The translations under genes were made by a program, and so were the position numbers. Of a stretch of DNA of 64,000 nt, positions 35,195 through 46,973 are shown piece by piece (the stretch's first letter is position 1; every line of letters begins with the position of its first letter). This DNA comes from Zanthoxylum bungeanum (lineage: Eukaryota; Streptophyta; Magnoliopsida; Sapindales; Rutaceae). The notes below the pieces were generated by a model. That model was not told the origin of the DNA. It ran no database searches and saw nothing but the letters and a program-made list of their open reading frames with translations. The stretch is from assembly GCA_019454045.1 (NCBI GenBank), contig SKCR01010146.1, forward strand, positions 1 through 64,000, written 5' to 3'.

Positions 35195-37029
35195 TGTTAG
35201 CGGGGGAAAATTCTGAGACGACTTAGAAACCCGCGGACCTTCCTCAATTTGGGCCTAATGGGCATATTGATAACTAATGGGCCTAAGTGTAGGTTAAAGG
35301 GGTGCTCATTTTTCTTCATTAAACCAAGCTTAATTTAAGGGATGTAGGCTTAATCAAAATGTAATTATGCTTGGCCCAAATCCTTAGCCCAATTGTAGTC
35401 CAACAAACTCTAGAAAACTCTTCATAATTCTTGAAGTGTGAAAAGAGGGAAGTCAACAAATGAGGGAAATTCTCCTCCTCTTGGACGTGAGCTAGAGAAG
35501 AATAAGGAAGAGTGATTTCAATTTTTCTTTTACAAATTCTAAGGAAAATCAAGAGCTAGCCATCACCAAACATCCCTAGGAAGAAAAAGAAGTAGCTTGG
35601 GGAAATCCATTAGGAAAAAAGGCATTTGAAATAAGGTAAGGATGCTTGAACCAAATCTTGAAGTTTTGAATATTGAAGAATGGATGTTTGTTATGAGTTG
35701 TGGATTGAAAGTGGTGTGTTTATTGTTGATTTTGTGTTGAGAAAATTATGTTTGAGTGATTCTAGGTATCTCACCTTAGTTAAAGCTTTAAATGAATGTG
35801 ATAAGGTTTGGCGGTGTGGGGATGTTAGGAGTATGCTGTGATGATAAATTATATGTTGTAATTGGTTGTGGTTGTATTGAAATAAGGTTTGGAGTTAACC
35901 ATGAAAGAAATGAAAAATTTGGGTCCTGGAATTAGCTTCGCGTCGCGACGTGCAACGAGGCAGAACCTCGGATTTAGACCTGATGAGTTCACATCGCGAC
36001 GCAACTGGGCCGGCATCGCGACACGTATCAAAAACCAGAGCCTCTGTCTTATCCGAAGTCGCGACGCGTCGCGACGCTATTTAGTTTAAAAATTTATTTG
36101 GTTTTCCCCACTTTATTCAAATGGATAGAAGACATCCTAAAGGACTCGTATCAAGATAAAAACACTTATGCACGACATGTAGAGAGGATAATTTAACTAG
36201 ATTAAGAAACTTAATTTAATTTCGAGCCATGTTCTGCAACTCATGTTCTAACTAAGTTTGTTCCAATTAGATACTCGACAGGAGCCACGTTCTCCCTCGG
36301 CGACATGAAATAGAGTTGACTGAACTTCACATCCGTGAGTGAATATTTTTTCTTTCAAAGTTGATTTGTATTCACTTGTTATTGATCAAGATTTATTTTA
36401 AATGCTTTAGGGCGTTAGCCTTATTGATTATTAGTTATTTCTTATATAAGAAAGTTTTGAGAAACTTTAAGATTTAAAAGCATGAGTATTTATGATTTTG
36501 AAGGCATGGGGAAAAACCTACATCAGCTCTGACTTATGCAATTGACAGACAGAGAACGTGTGCATACGTAGTTCAGGACTAGGGAGCGGCGATACATAAC
36601 GCCCCTAGACATGTAACAGCCCGGTCTTCGTGGTACAATTATGAAATTTATTTGTGTGTTGTATGACATCTTTAATCACTCAAAAGTGCATCATTAGTAA
36701 TTTATTACTTATATAATTATTTTAGAAACACGAAGTTAAAATTTTTCAGTTTCGCCGTGCATTTAAATTTTAACACGATCCGAATACCGTTTGGTATTTC
36801 ATCCTTAACTTTTCCATACGATGTCCGATTTTAGCAAACTTTATATCGTCGGAAAGCTAAGACGAATATCTAAAATATTTATGCAGAATATTTTCCAAAA
36901 TTCGAACAGAACTAAGTCAAAATTTCAGTTCCAAATCGGATGAACAGTAAAAACGGGGACTGCCCATATATTTTTGCCACTTGGCACAATCAAAGCCACT
37001 CCCTTCAATTAAAATCAGCCCCTACTTTG

Positions 37030-37041
37030 CCTATATAAAGA
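37030..37041 (+). promoter_or_regulatory. Putative LTR TATA box
   Basis: CTATATAAAGAG lies about 420 bp into the LTR and is conserved as CTATATAAGGAG in the 3' LTR (about 54368-54379). That fits a U3 promoter. It is inferred from sequence only. Confidence 0.45.
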
Positions 37042-39276
37042 GTACTATTCCTTCATCTTTTTTAGGATCAAAAAACGAAATTGGAGAGAGCTCTCATTCA
37101 CACCACTTTGCTTCAAATGCTTCCAAGTTTATCATGCAAATTTGATGGTTCCAAGTTCACTTTCCATGCATTGTAAGCTCTTCTTTCATTTCCTAGTCTT
37201 ATTTTTCAGTTTTGTACATGAATATTAAAAGCCCCAAATTTGTCTTCATGAACCCTAGTTCTTCATTCTTGCTTTTTAGCTTAATTAGAGTAGCTATCAT
37301 GCATTATCATACATCTCATGGAAAAGTAAGTATGGATTAAGCCTCATTTAGGTAAATGCCCAATTTTACCATAAATGTAGTGCCCTGGCCGAACCTACCT
37401 TCATGTTGGGAAGGGTTGTTTTGTTATTTTTGATAATGGGTGATGATAGTTAATATACTTGGAAGTTTTATAGCATGTGTTGTCTTAGGGTTGTGTTGAA
37501 ACCAAAATAGTCGTGAAAAGTGTGTTATGGCTGAATGCTTAGAGCTTTAAATGGAAGATGTTTTTGTTGATTTGAAGATGATTCATGTATATGTTGATGA
37601 TTAAGTATGAGTTTGTTTGAGTGGTGATGAAAAATTCCAAGTTGAATTTTTTCTAGTGATGGCCGATTATAAGCATTTGTAATGGGGTTGATTTTTAAAT
37701 TTTTGAATAGTGATGTTGGCATGGATTTATATGGAATGGAGATGATAATCTCAAGCTCATTCCTCAAGTAAGTGAGTTTCTATCATTATTTTCTCTAATT
37801 TCATGATATCAAGCATGTTTTTTTTCTTCCTTATTTTCGTCTTTCATGAACCCTAAAATATCAATGAGTGAATTTTAGCTTTAATAAAGTTGTTAGCAAG
37901 CATTTTGGAGGATATCATGATGGTATTAGAATGGATTGAAGCCTTTATGTGTAAATGCCCAATTTTCCTCAAACAATAGGGGCTGGCCGAAATTTATATT
38001 ATGTGGTAAGGTATGATTTTCTTTATTCTTGATGATAATGTATTATGATTTATCCTTAGAATGAAACTTTAATATAAGTTGTGTATTTGATGTTGAAAAG
38101 GATTCAAGTTGCATCTCTCTTGTGTTGGCCAAATCCTTCAAGTATGTGTTAAAAAGTAGTTTTGTTATAATGTTAAGATATGATGGTAGGTCATGTCTTT
38201 GGAGATGTTGTAGCTTGGGTTATTTTGAATAATGATGAAACCTTCAAACGTACCTTCTTGGTTTATATGGCCAAATTTACACTTGTATGGAGAGATTATA
38301 TTTTGTTTGTTTTGATGATAAGTTGAGCTTTAAATAATGCTTTAATATGAGTAAAGTTGTAAGAAATTTGGCTCGGCTGAATTTGATATTAGTGTTGGGG
38401 TTGTTTGTGTTATGTTATGATGAAAACAATGATGAATTAAGTTTAAAATGATATCTTGACTAGTATAGTTTGTTCTGGTTAGAAACTTTTGATTGTAAAA
38501 TTAAGATTATGGCCGAATATAGAGCTCACTTAGGGAAAGCGGTATGTGGAGTTTTATTGATGATTTGTAAAGATTCATGCTTTGAGAACATGTTATGATT
38601 TGAGTTGTGCTTAATTATCAGTTGTAAACTTTCTTGTATGGCATAACCTATGGATTATGTTTGAAGATGTAAGATTTCGTATGTAAGGTGAGTTTGATGT
38701 TGAGTGTATGATGATAATGATATTGCAAGCAATGAAGTTGTGTTTTATGTAGAGTAGGAAAACTTGATAATAGGCTTGTGTAGGATGTTGTGTAGAGGTG
38801 AATGCATGAAGCCTATTAGTAAGACTTGGTCTAATGACATGATAAGTAAAGTTTATTGATAAGCATGGGGTAATGTGAATGAGTATGTGTGATGCAATTT
38901 ACTCTTAATGATTGTGAAATGTTCGTAATATAGAGAATTTGGAAGCTTGCATAAGTTATGTACTTTGGATTATGTGTAATTTGAAGTTTTAATGTTCGAG
39001 GAGGTATGCATGTAAGTTGTTTTAATTCACTCCAGGTACGTCTCATGAACCCATGTTTCCTGAAGTAAAAAAGACAGTATGAGTTAAAGGCGTTCTAATA
39101 AATAACTGTAAATATGTATATATTTTCATAAGTATTGTATTTAAAGTTTCAATCTTGTTCGTTCGTAGGGTGTGTGGTTACGTACTGGGTTTCTATAACT
39201 CACGCCACCACCGTTAGTTTTGCAGGTTGGAAACCTAATCAGTCATCCACTTTGGCTCGGAAGTCATGCTCGAGAC

Positions 39277-39314
39277 TAGGGATGGCAAAAATCCCCGTGG
39301 GGGGCCGAAGTATA
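39277..39314. mobile_element. 38-bp relic of a hAT-type element in the 5' LTR
   Basis: TAGGGATGGCAAAAATCCCC, the left end of the element at 56590, is present here and followed by only 18 more bases. It is flanked by CTCGAGAC (39269-39276) and CTCGAGAT (39315-39322), the same 8-bp duplication seen around the long copy in the 3' LTR. Confidence 0.85.
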
Positions 39315-39730
39315 CTCGAGATGCAGATCACCCAAGCGGTAGTCACCCTCGCAAGTGTCCTGAGAGAAGTTTTAGAAGGTTTAAGAAGTTTAGAATGTAT
39401 TGCTTTATTTTTCGTGCTAAGCACGCTGTTTGTATATATAAAGTAAATGTTTTGATTGTTTATGATGTGGTGGGCATAAAGCCCTTGAGTGTTGAGAGAT
39501 GCTGTGGGCGGAGCCCTTATAATATGATTTTGATGAGGTTTGTGTGGACCTGAGGTCCTTTTTATTTGTTTAAAGTCTTATTAGATTCCCTTTGATGCTG
39601 GATTGTGATCCAAGTAGTCCAATTTTTGGATGCATTATGACAAATTTTCAGTAAATTCAGAAGCTTATGGAGATGGGTCAATCCTGTCTCCTGTCCGGTA
39701 GCATCCTGCCTCTGTAAGGTGTTACAGTTG

Positions 39731-39741
39731 TGGTATCAGAG
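39731..39741 (+). promoter_or_regulatory. tRNA-Met-like primer site of the non-coding gypsy
   Basis: TGGTATCAGAG lies four bases (GTTG) after the LTR end, as expected for minus-strand priming. The match does not extend well beyond this core. Confidence 0.75.
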
Positions 39742-40457
39742 AAAATGTTAGGCTGTCGGTGACTGCTGCTACATGGTATTCGATCGTTTGAGTAAGTTTT
39801 CCATTGCGTATAAAGTATATAAGTCATATGTTTGTTATTTGATTTGATTTATGTTATTTGGTATGATGTGCTATGATTTTGATTGATATTGATGACTCGA
39901 ACTATTGATACATGTTTGTATGCTATGAATATATGTATATGTATAAGTACATTATGTTAAAAGTATGAGGTTCATATAAGTATATGTATAAGTGAGTAAT
40001 GTGAATTCGAGGTGTTTTGAGGAATGAAAGATTCTATGATGTTGATAGTCTGAATTATGAATTGATATTTTGAACCATGTTTTGAAAACATGGTATTTGA
40101 TTTTGGGCATAAAAGTGTTTTGAAAAGAAAAATGAAAGGAAAGAAGAATGAAAGAAAGGAAGTTTTCAGATGTTTTGATTTTGATTATAAAAGAATAAAG
40201 AAAATATTTTTGCCTCGATGTTTGATTAACGTTTTCATGCTTTTAGATTTATCGATATGTTTCCGTCTCGGTGCTCGAAAATGATTTTGATATTTTTAAA
40301 CTGTAAAACTTATTTCCGTCGTGATGCTCGAAAATCTGTTTCCGCCACGGTGCTTGATGATTTCATGTTTTTTTACCTTCTGTGGTGCTCGTACATATTT
40401 CATTCCGGATTGGCCCCCGGGGCGCTCGTTATGGGGTTCAGACCATCATAAATTGGC
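39742..40457 (+). other. Non-coding gypsy interior, left part
   Basis: No gag or pol is visible. At 40258-40440 there are degenerate repeats of the type TTCCG(T/C)C(T/A)CGGTGCTCGAAAAT. Related units follow the nested insert at 52725-53110, so the insertion split a repeat tract. Confidence 0.6.
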
Positions 40458-40625
40458 TGGCTGACACCGCCTATATACTCGTAATTCTTTTATCACCCAA
40501 TAAAGATCCATTTTCAACCACCTGAAAAATAAAAGAAAGAAATAAAAATTACAGATAAAAAAGAAAAGAAAAGTAGATACAGGTAACTTAAATAGCTTCA
40601 AAATTAATAACTCAAGAAAAATAAG

Positions 40626-40643
40626 TCTGCGACAATGGCGCCA
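40626..40643 (-). promoter_or_regulatory. Primer binding site of the one-LTR element
   Basis: The minus strand reads TGGCGCCATTGTCGCAGA six bases after the LTR end. It has the TGGCGCC start common to many plant gypsy primer sites. I cannot name the exact tRNA. Confidence 0.65.
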
Positions 40644-41459
40644 AAAACTTGATCAGTGAAATCATATACGTTACGTGAGCGCACGTATCGCTCAAGTAGT
40701 ATAAAAATATCGATCCCACGAGGACTTAATTTCTACTGTTGTTATTAATTATTAATACTATTTATTTATAAGTAACTAATCAAAGGGAGAAGAGAATGAT
40801 TGCTTGGTTGAATGTGGATTTGCTAAATAAATAAATAAATAAAAATACAAAAGAAAATACTAAGGAAAATAAACAAAAGACACAAACATCTAGGGTTGTG
40901 ATTCCACACAATATTATTCTAATGATGAATTGATTCTTTTATATATGTGTAATAAATCAGTTTGCTAACCTGGAACACGAAAATATGCAAAAGCCTCTTC
41001 CGATGGTCAGATGCAAACACCCAGAATAACCCAATTAATCATATGTCTATGTTAACGAAGTTACCTAAATTTATTAAGTTCAAGTTCCAATTGTGGTTAC
41101 TCTCGCCCGACAGGTATATGCCTATCCTGGAAGGAAATCTTTTAAGGGTTATCTATCCTTAAGGGAGATCGTGAGCTATTGAATCTAAGGTTGAAACCTA
41201 AAATCCATTTTCCAAGTTCATTTTAAGTTTACCACATCAATCTTATTGGTGATCAGGCAACAAGAAGCATTAAGCTTAACATTCAATAAACAAACTAAAG
41301 TATTACCCATAATATAATTAAATCAATTATTAAGCATGTGAATATTGTGTTTCATCACTTCCCTAGAATAAAAATAAAATGCTGGGGGGTTAGGGGATCC
41401 ACTTTTAGAAATCTCACTTTATTATAATATAGAAATTATCAGTGTTACCCAATTAAGTT

Positions 41460-41800
41460 GAACCAGTCATAAAGGCGGTGTTATTATTTATCCACAAACC
41501 AGCCATATAGGCGGTAATCATCTGTCACCTAAATACCGACCATATAGGCGGTGTCACATTATGTTACATAAATAAAATCAGCCATTAAGGCGGTATCAAC
41601 TTTAATCCATATTATTAAATTACAATTTCCATATTATAATATAAGTGAGATTAACCTACCTTTATATTTCTAATTTAGAAATCTCTCTTATTATAATATA
41701 TAAATTTGTGTGATATTACCAACCGACCATATAAGCGGTATCCTGATTAAGTCAGATTATAATTAATTCCAACCGACCATAAATGCGGTATCCAATTTAG
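41460..41800. repeat. Short tandem array with AGGCGGT core
   Basis: AGGCGGT(G/A)T-type cores preceded by CCATATA or CCATAAA occur near 41473, 41509, 41546 and 41588, spaced 36-42 bp. Variants lie near 41731 and 41784, and one more lies beyond the copia insertion near 51824-51840. Confidence 0.8.
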
Positions 41801-41832
41801 TCAGGTTAAAATCAATTTAATTAAGTCCAACA

Positions 41833-44087
41833 TGTTAGTGTCCTATACATGCCACGGGATCTCTAAGCGTGATTCGTGTGTGAATAAAAAATCAAAAATA
41901 AGTTGCGGAGACTTACATTGATCGGTTGAGTTCAAAAACTTCCATGAATGTTGAAGCTTTCAAACTCTTTGGTGAGTATCCTTATCACCTTCATTAGACT
42001 CCCCTATGTGCTAGCAAGAATAAATGGAACAAATTTTATCTCCCAATGAGAAACAAATTTGTCCGAGAGAGAATGAAGCAATCGGCACTGCTTGGTGAGC
42101 CAAGGCCATTCGGCCTATCTTCTTTGTTGCTTTCGGCCTTCTCCAAGAAAGCAGAAAGTTATTGCTCATTTTACAGGCCATTCGGCCTTACTGCAAGAGA
42201 AAGGGCCATTCGGCCTTACTGCAAGAGAAAGGCCATTCGGCCTAATCATCAAAGCAAAAGGAGGAAGATAATGGCCACCTGGCAAAATTGAAAAGAGAGG
42301 ATTTAATGGCCATTTTCTTTTTCTTTTCATAAGCCAAATGGCTTATATATCCTTTGTTTTCCAAAAACAGAGGTTGATGGCCTTCTCGGCCAAAGAAAGA
42401 AAATGAAGCTAGGTAGAGATAAGGAATTTAAAAAATTCATTTATTAATTGTGTTATGTATTTGGTAGGTGTGGATATATCAAATCCAATTAATTATATTG
42501 TCAACCACTTACATCAATTGTTGACAATTGATGTAAGTCATGGGTCTCACCCATTTAATTCAAAATTTGGTTCGCTTACATAACACACTTTGGGTTCGGG
42601 TTCGTTTAATCCGATTAAACGAATTTTCCGTAGCGATATAATTAAATCAAATTTAATTAAATAATAATACCCAGTAAAATTATTACGAAAATCGCTCGCG
42701 AATTAATTCCATATTAATTCGTTCGCTAAAATTAAAATCCAATTTAATTTCCCGTTGAAATCAATTTCAATTAATATATCTAATATATTATTTAGCCCAA
42801 TTAAATAAATTAAATAGTAAGATCTAATTTAACTATTAAATTTATTTTACCGATTAATTCCAAATTAATCGTTTTTTCTCCTCTCGATGAATTTAATCCC
42901 AGATAAATTCTCGACGCAATTAATCTCAGATTAATTCTTTCTCTGATGATTAATCTCAGATTAATTCTTGCCGTAATTAATCCCAGATTAATTTTCTCTA
43001 TTAATTAATCCCAGATTAATATTCTCTCTCATAATTAATCCCACATTAATATTGTTCGAGTCAAATATCATCGGTGGGATGCGACCCAAGAGATCCATGG
43101 ATATGTTGGCAGTAAATACAGTCATCGGACTATCCGAATACGGTGTACCTAGTACCACGTCTTTACCGATTTACAAGACATGGTTGGCTTCTAGCAAAGC
43201 ACCGTGCCTACCCAATTCTCCAGAAATATTCTGCTACGGAATACAAGATCTTTGTCAGGCGTAGTATACGTAGTATTACGTATTACGATCCAGTATCGGA
43301 TGTCACATGCTAGGCCTGAGGCTGGAGTTGTGTCTGCCCCATACAAAGCATATATCGGATCACTAGCAACTAGTCTCTTTATGATCGGAAAGTTATGACC
43401 TAGTCATACTTCCCCGATGGCTATAGCACTTAGAGTACCAGTTCTGTATCCCTGTGTGATCATCATCTCCATATGATTAAAGTGATACTTCCATCTTGAC
43501 ATCACACCCAATACACTACTATTCTCACTATACCCAGAAGAGGCGTACACAGAACCTGTTAAAGCCCTGGACGACCAAAACCAAAGTATATTGATTGTCG
43601 CAAATATTAGCGATGCAAGTATCAGGTTAAGACCAAATACACCTACCCTGATTCGGATTCTCATAGACACATAGTTATACTACCAATAAGATTTTGAGGG
43701 GTCTATCCAGAGCGAAGTTATTTCCGTACCATCAGTAAACAAAACCTCTTATTACTCTTGCATGAGTATCCAATACCCAAATATATGAGAATTATGTTGT
43801 TACGCTTCCATAACACGCACAAGTGTAATACTAGCCTATTCCGCATTATCGATGTTCAATCTCGATAATACTACGACTAGGGATATTTAATGATTAAACC
43901 TTAGTGGATTAATAATGTCTCATATCTTATTAATCTGGAACTAATCATAAGGACTTTTATCATTTATATATCTAGGTAATCCAATTACAAATGATAAAAG
44001 AGCAATTTCCTTTGTCACATAGTTAATTTGTACAACAAGATCATGTTCTGTACAAATAGTGATACTATGAGTCATAATTATCCAACA
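41833..44087 (-). repeat. 3' LTR of copia element 2 (2255 bp)
   Basis: It is collinear with 49537-51817. It includes a 27-28-bp minisatellite with a GCCATTCGGCCTTACTGCAA core (42176-42258) and the palindromic ATTAATCCCAGATTAAT array (about 42895-43055). The left ends differ slightly (TGTTAGTG versus TGTAACTG). Confidence 0.88.
42176..42258. repeat. 27-28-bp minisatellite in copia-2 LTR
   Basis: GGCCATTCGGCC starts at 42176, 42204 and 42231 with TTACTGCAAGAGAAAG between the first two. The other LTR has the same set at about 49880-49950, with a GATCATTCGGCC variant in its last unit. Confidence 0.85.
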
Positions 44088-44095
44088 ATCTCCCA

Positions 44096-44420
44096 CTTGG
44101 CCTATAGCCAATCACTCAAGTGTCTAACACATGAACTATGTACGGGTCGCTCAAACTTCTGCTGAGAAACAACTTTCGTCAGCGGATTTGCAAGGTTATC
44201 ATCTAATGCGATTTATTCGATCATCACATCGCCACGATGTATGATCTTACGAATCAGATGAAATAGTTGAAGTACATACTTGGATCATTGATGAGACCAT
44301 GGTTCTTTAGCCTGCGCTGTGGCCTAGCACAGCTGCTAACAGAACTACTCCTAATCTGATTAGGATTTTATAGATCCAAAATGCTTCTATTGCTGCCTCA
44401 GCTAATGTTCCGCTCTTGTT
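44096..44420 (-). pseudogene. Copia RNase H remnant (element 2)
   Basis: It is the counterpart of 31680-32000: the minus strand next to the polypurine tract (44088-44105) contains the same SEW/IGYRPSG-type tail and, near 44385-44410, an AAIEAFW-like block. Frameshifts and stops are present. Confidence 0.6.
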
Positions 44421-44989
44421 GTTTATTCGGCAACGGTATCTTGCTTGGAAGATTTCCAGCTCACTGTTCCGTTATTCAAACTATATACGTACCATTATTC
44501 GACTTACAGTCGTTTTTATCGGTTTGGAAACTTACAGCGGTGAACCTAGTCACTTTAAGTTCTCATTTCCCCATATTCTCAGAAAGCATCCTTGGTTCGT
44601 CTAAGATACTCAAGGATGTTATTTACATCAATCCAGTGACCATCACCTGGACTGGCCTTATAACGTCTACATATGCTCAAAGCATATGAGACATCAGGTC
44701 ACGTACATATCAAAATGTACGAGCTCTGGGAGGGTTGTCAGCATCTTTCTAGATCTATCCCAGTAGATCTTTATTCCTAGAATAAAGTCTATTTCTCCCA
44801 GGTATTCCATGGAGAATTTTTCATGAAAGCCAACCTTTCACCGATTTTAGTATGGGAATGTTATTGCTAAGAAGCAATACATCTTCAACTTATAGGACAA
44901 TCATTGTCAGTGCGCTCTCACTAACCTTCTTATATACACAAGAATTATCTTTGTTTTAAATTAAATCATATACCATTATGATTACATCA

Positions 44990-45400
44990 AAACGCTGGTT
45001 CCAAGAACGCAATGCTTGCTTCAATCCATAAATTGATCGATTTAACTTGCAAATCTTATTTGCATGTTTTGGCACGACAAAACCGTCAGGATGTATATAA
45101 ACATACTCCAAAAGGTTTCTGTTAAGGAAAGCGGTTTTGGCATCCAGTTGTCATATTTCATAAATGAAATATGCAGTTATAGCAAGCATTATCCGAATGG
45201 ATTTAATCATGGCAACAGTTGAAAAAGTTTCATCGTAGTCGATACTATGTCTTTGACGATACATTTTCTGTACAAGCCTAGCGGTTTACATTTGTATGTT
45301 TCCATCCATGTATGTCTTCATTGAAGACACATATAATACCAATAGGCACAATGTCTTCTGGTACATCAACTAGCATCCAAACTTGGTTGATATACATGGA
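44990..45400 (-). pseudogene. Copia reverse transcriptase remnant (element 2)
   Basis: The minus strand at about 45000-45120 reads HPDGFVVPKHANKICKL, followed by SIYGLKQALRSWNQ. These are strong copia RT segments and better preserved than in element 1. The active-site box further downstream is not readable in frame. Confidence 0.78.
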
Positions 45401-46124
45401 ATCTATTTCGGACTTCATGGCACTTCGCCATAAAACGGAGTCGATACCTTATATCACTTCCTCATACGTAGCTGGTTCGTCTTCCTCAATAAAATTTATA
45501 TCTACATGAGGTGAGATCAGAAACCCATACCTCCTAGGTTGTTTTCTGACTCTCTCTGACCTACGCGGTTCTTGTGTATTCAAAGATTATTGGTACAGTT
45601 TCATCCTTGATGAACTATTTGTATTCCGTAGGACTCGGTGGGTGCCTGGAACAGTATTACTTGATTTTCATCAAGTTTTACTTTCCTCCCACTTACCACT
45701 GCATCTAGGAATTCCTCTTAGGAAAACCACATGGAGAGCAACAAATACATTGTTCTCTTGTGAGTTGTATAAGTACTATATTTTGGTTTCCCTAGGAAAA
45801 CCTACAAATAGGAACTTATCCGATTTGGGTTTTAGTTTGGTATCATCCAAACGTATGCCCAACATTCCCAAATCTTCAGGAATGAGAAACCTGGTTTCTT
45901 TCCTGTTAATATCTAATATGAAGTCTGTCTAACAGATTTTCAAAACCTTATTCAAAATAAGTATTGCACTGTTTAATACGTATCCATAAAAGGAAATTGG
46001 TAGCTCACAACGACTCATATGTTTAAGTATTGTCCATCATGGTCTAACCACAATGTTATAATACTTTTACCGGTCTATTTTCTTACTTCGTGTCGAAACT
46101 CTTTGAATTACTCAAAAGTTTCTG

Positions 46125-46260
46125 ACTTGTGTTTAATAAGATACACATAACCGCAACGCGATGCCACATCCGTAAAGGTTACAAAGTATTCATATCCACC
46201 TCTACCTAGCTAGACATGGGCCCACTTACGTCACTATGAACGAGGGCTAACAGATCGATG
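46125..46260 (-). pseudogene. Copia integrase remnant (element 2)
   Basis: At 46213-46254 the minus strand encodes LLALVHSDVSGPMS, identical to the element 1 segment, with the first catalytic Asp. It is followed by a frame-broken VTFTDVASRC-like stretch. Confidence 0.75.
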
Positions 46261-46931
46261 GCACTTGCACTTTTACCTAGTAAAAGGTGTTTTAGGCACT
46301 TTCCCTAATAAACTAGATTCACAGACATCATTTGAATTAGGATCAAATACGTCCTAGTATCCACTCTTCGAAAGTGTGGATATACGAGTCTTGTTAATGT
46401 GTCCCAGACGACAATGCCACAAATAAGTCTCATCTGATTAATTCAGTTTGAGCTACTTGTTTGTCATGTTATATGTATGAGATTAATTTATATTCTAAAT
46501 ATAAATACTGTTATTAACATCTAATGTGTTTATCTCAATATCATCTTTATAAACAAAACACTTAGTGTTCTAGAATATAAAGGTATACCCGCAACGGGTT
46601 TACTAGATATAGAGATAATGTTTCTAGTCAAACTAGGTACATTATAACAGTTTCCTAATTTAAGTACATGCCCCAATGGAAGTTCCAAAACTTAGGTTCC
46701 TATGGCCAAAACAGCGGCTCTCGTCCTATTTCCGACTTGTAGGTCGATCTCATCTGAAGCCAGTTTCCTGCTTATCAACAGATCCCGCACATCAGTACAT
46801 ATATTCATGTACCACATCTAGTATCAAAAATCCAATTTTAAAACCAGTAGTGAACATGTTTATAACAAACATTCTTGAAGCCGAAACCTTATCCCGTCTT
46901 CACTTCCTTCATGTCAGCCTTGTCCATACGG

Positions 46932-46973
46932 CAGTCACACTTCTAGTGACCCCGTTTGCCACAATTTAGGCAG
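46932..46973 (-). pseudogene. Gag zinc knuckle of copia element 2, stop inside
   Basis: The minus strand reads CLNCGKRGH, then a TAG stop, then KCDC. All four ligands of C-x2-C-x4-H-x4-C are present, but a stop codon sits directly after the His, where Trp is usual. In the living family this motif binds element RNA. Confidence 0.75.

Larger units (their letters stand above)
36612..39726 (+). repeat. 5' LTR of the non-coding gypsy (3115 bp)
   Basis: It is collinear with 53948-57693 except for a 692-bp hAT-type element, reduced here to 38 bp at 39277-39314. A promoter-like CTATATAAAGAG lies at 37030-37041, aligned with CTATATAAGGAG at 54368. Several ORFs, such as the one at 39135-39446, are chance frames in LTR sequence. 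Confidence 0.88.

Noticed and set aside
39135..39446. 103-aa plus-strand ORF in the gypsy LTR, related to 57128-57469
   Set aside because: It runs through the hAT stub, and the related ORF runs through the end of the full hAT element. It is an accident of LTR sequence.
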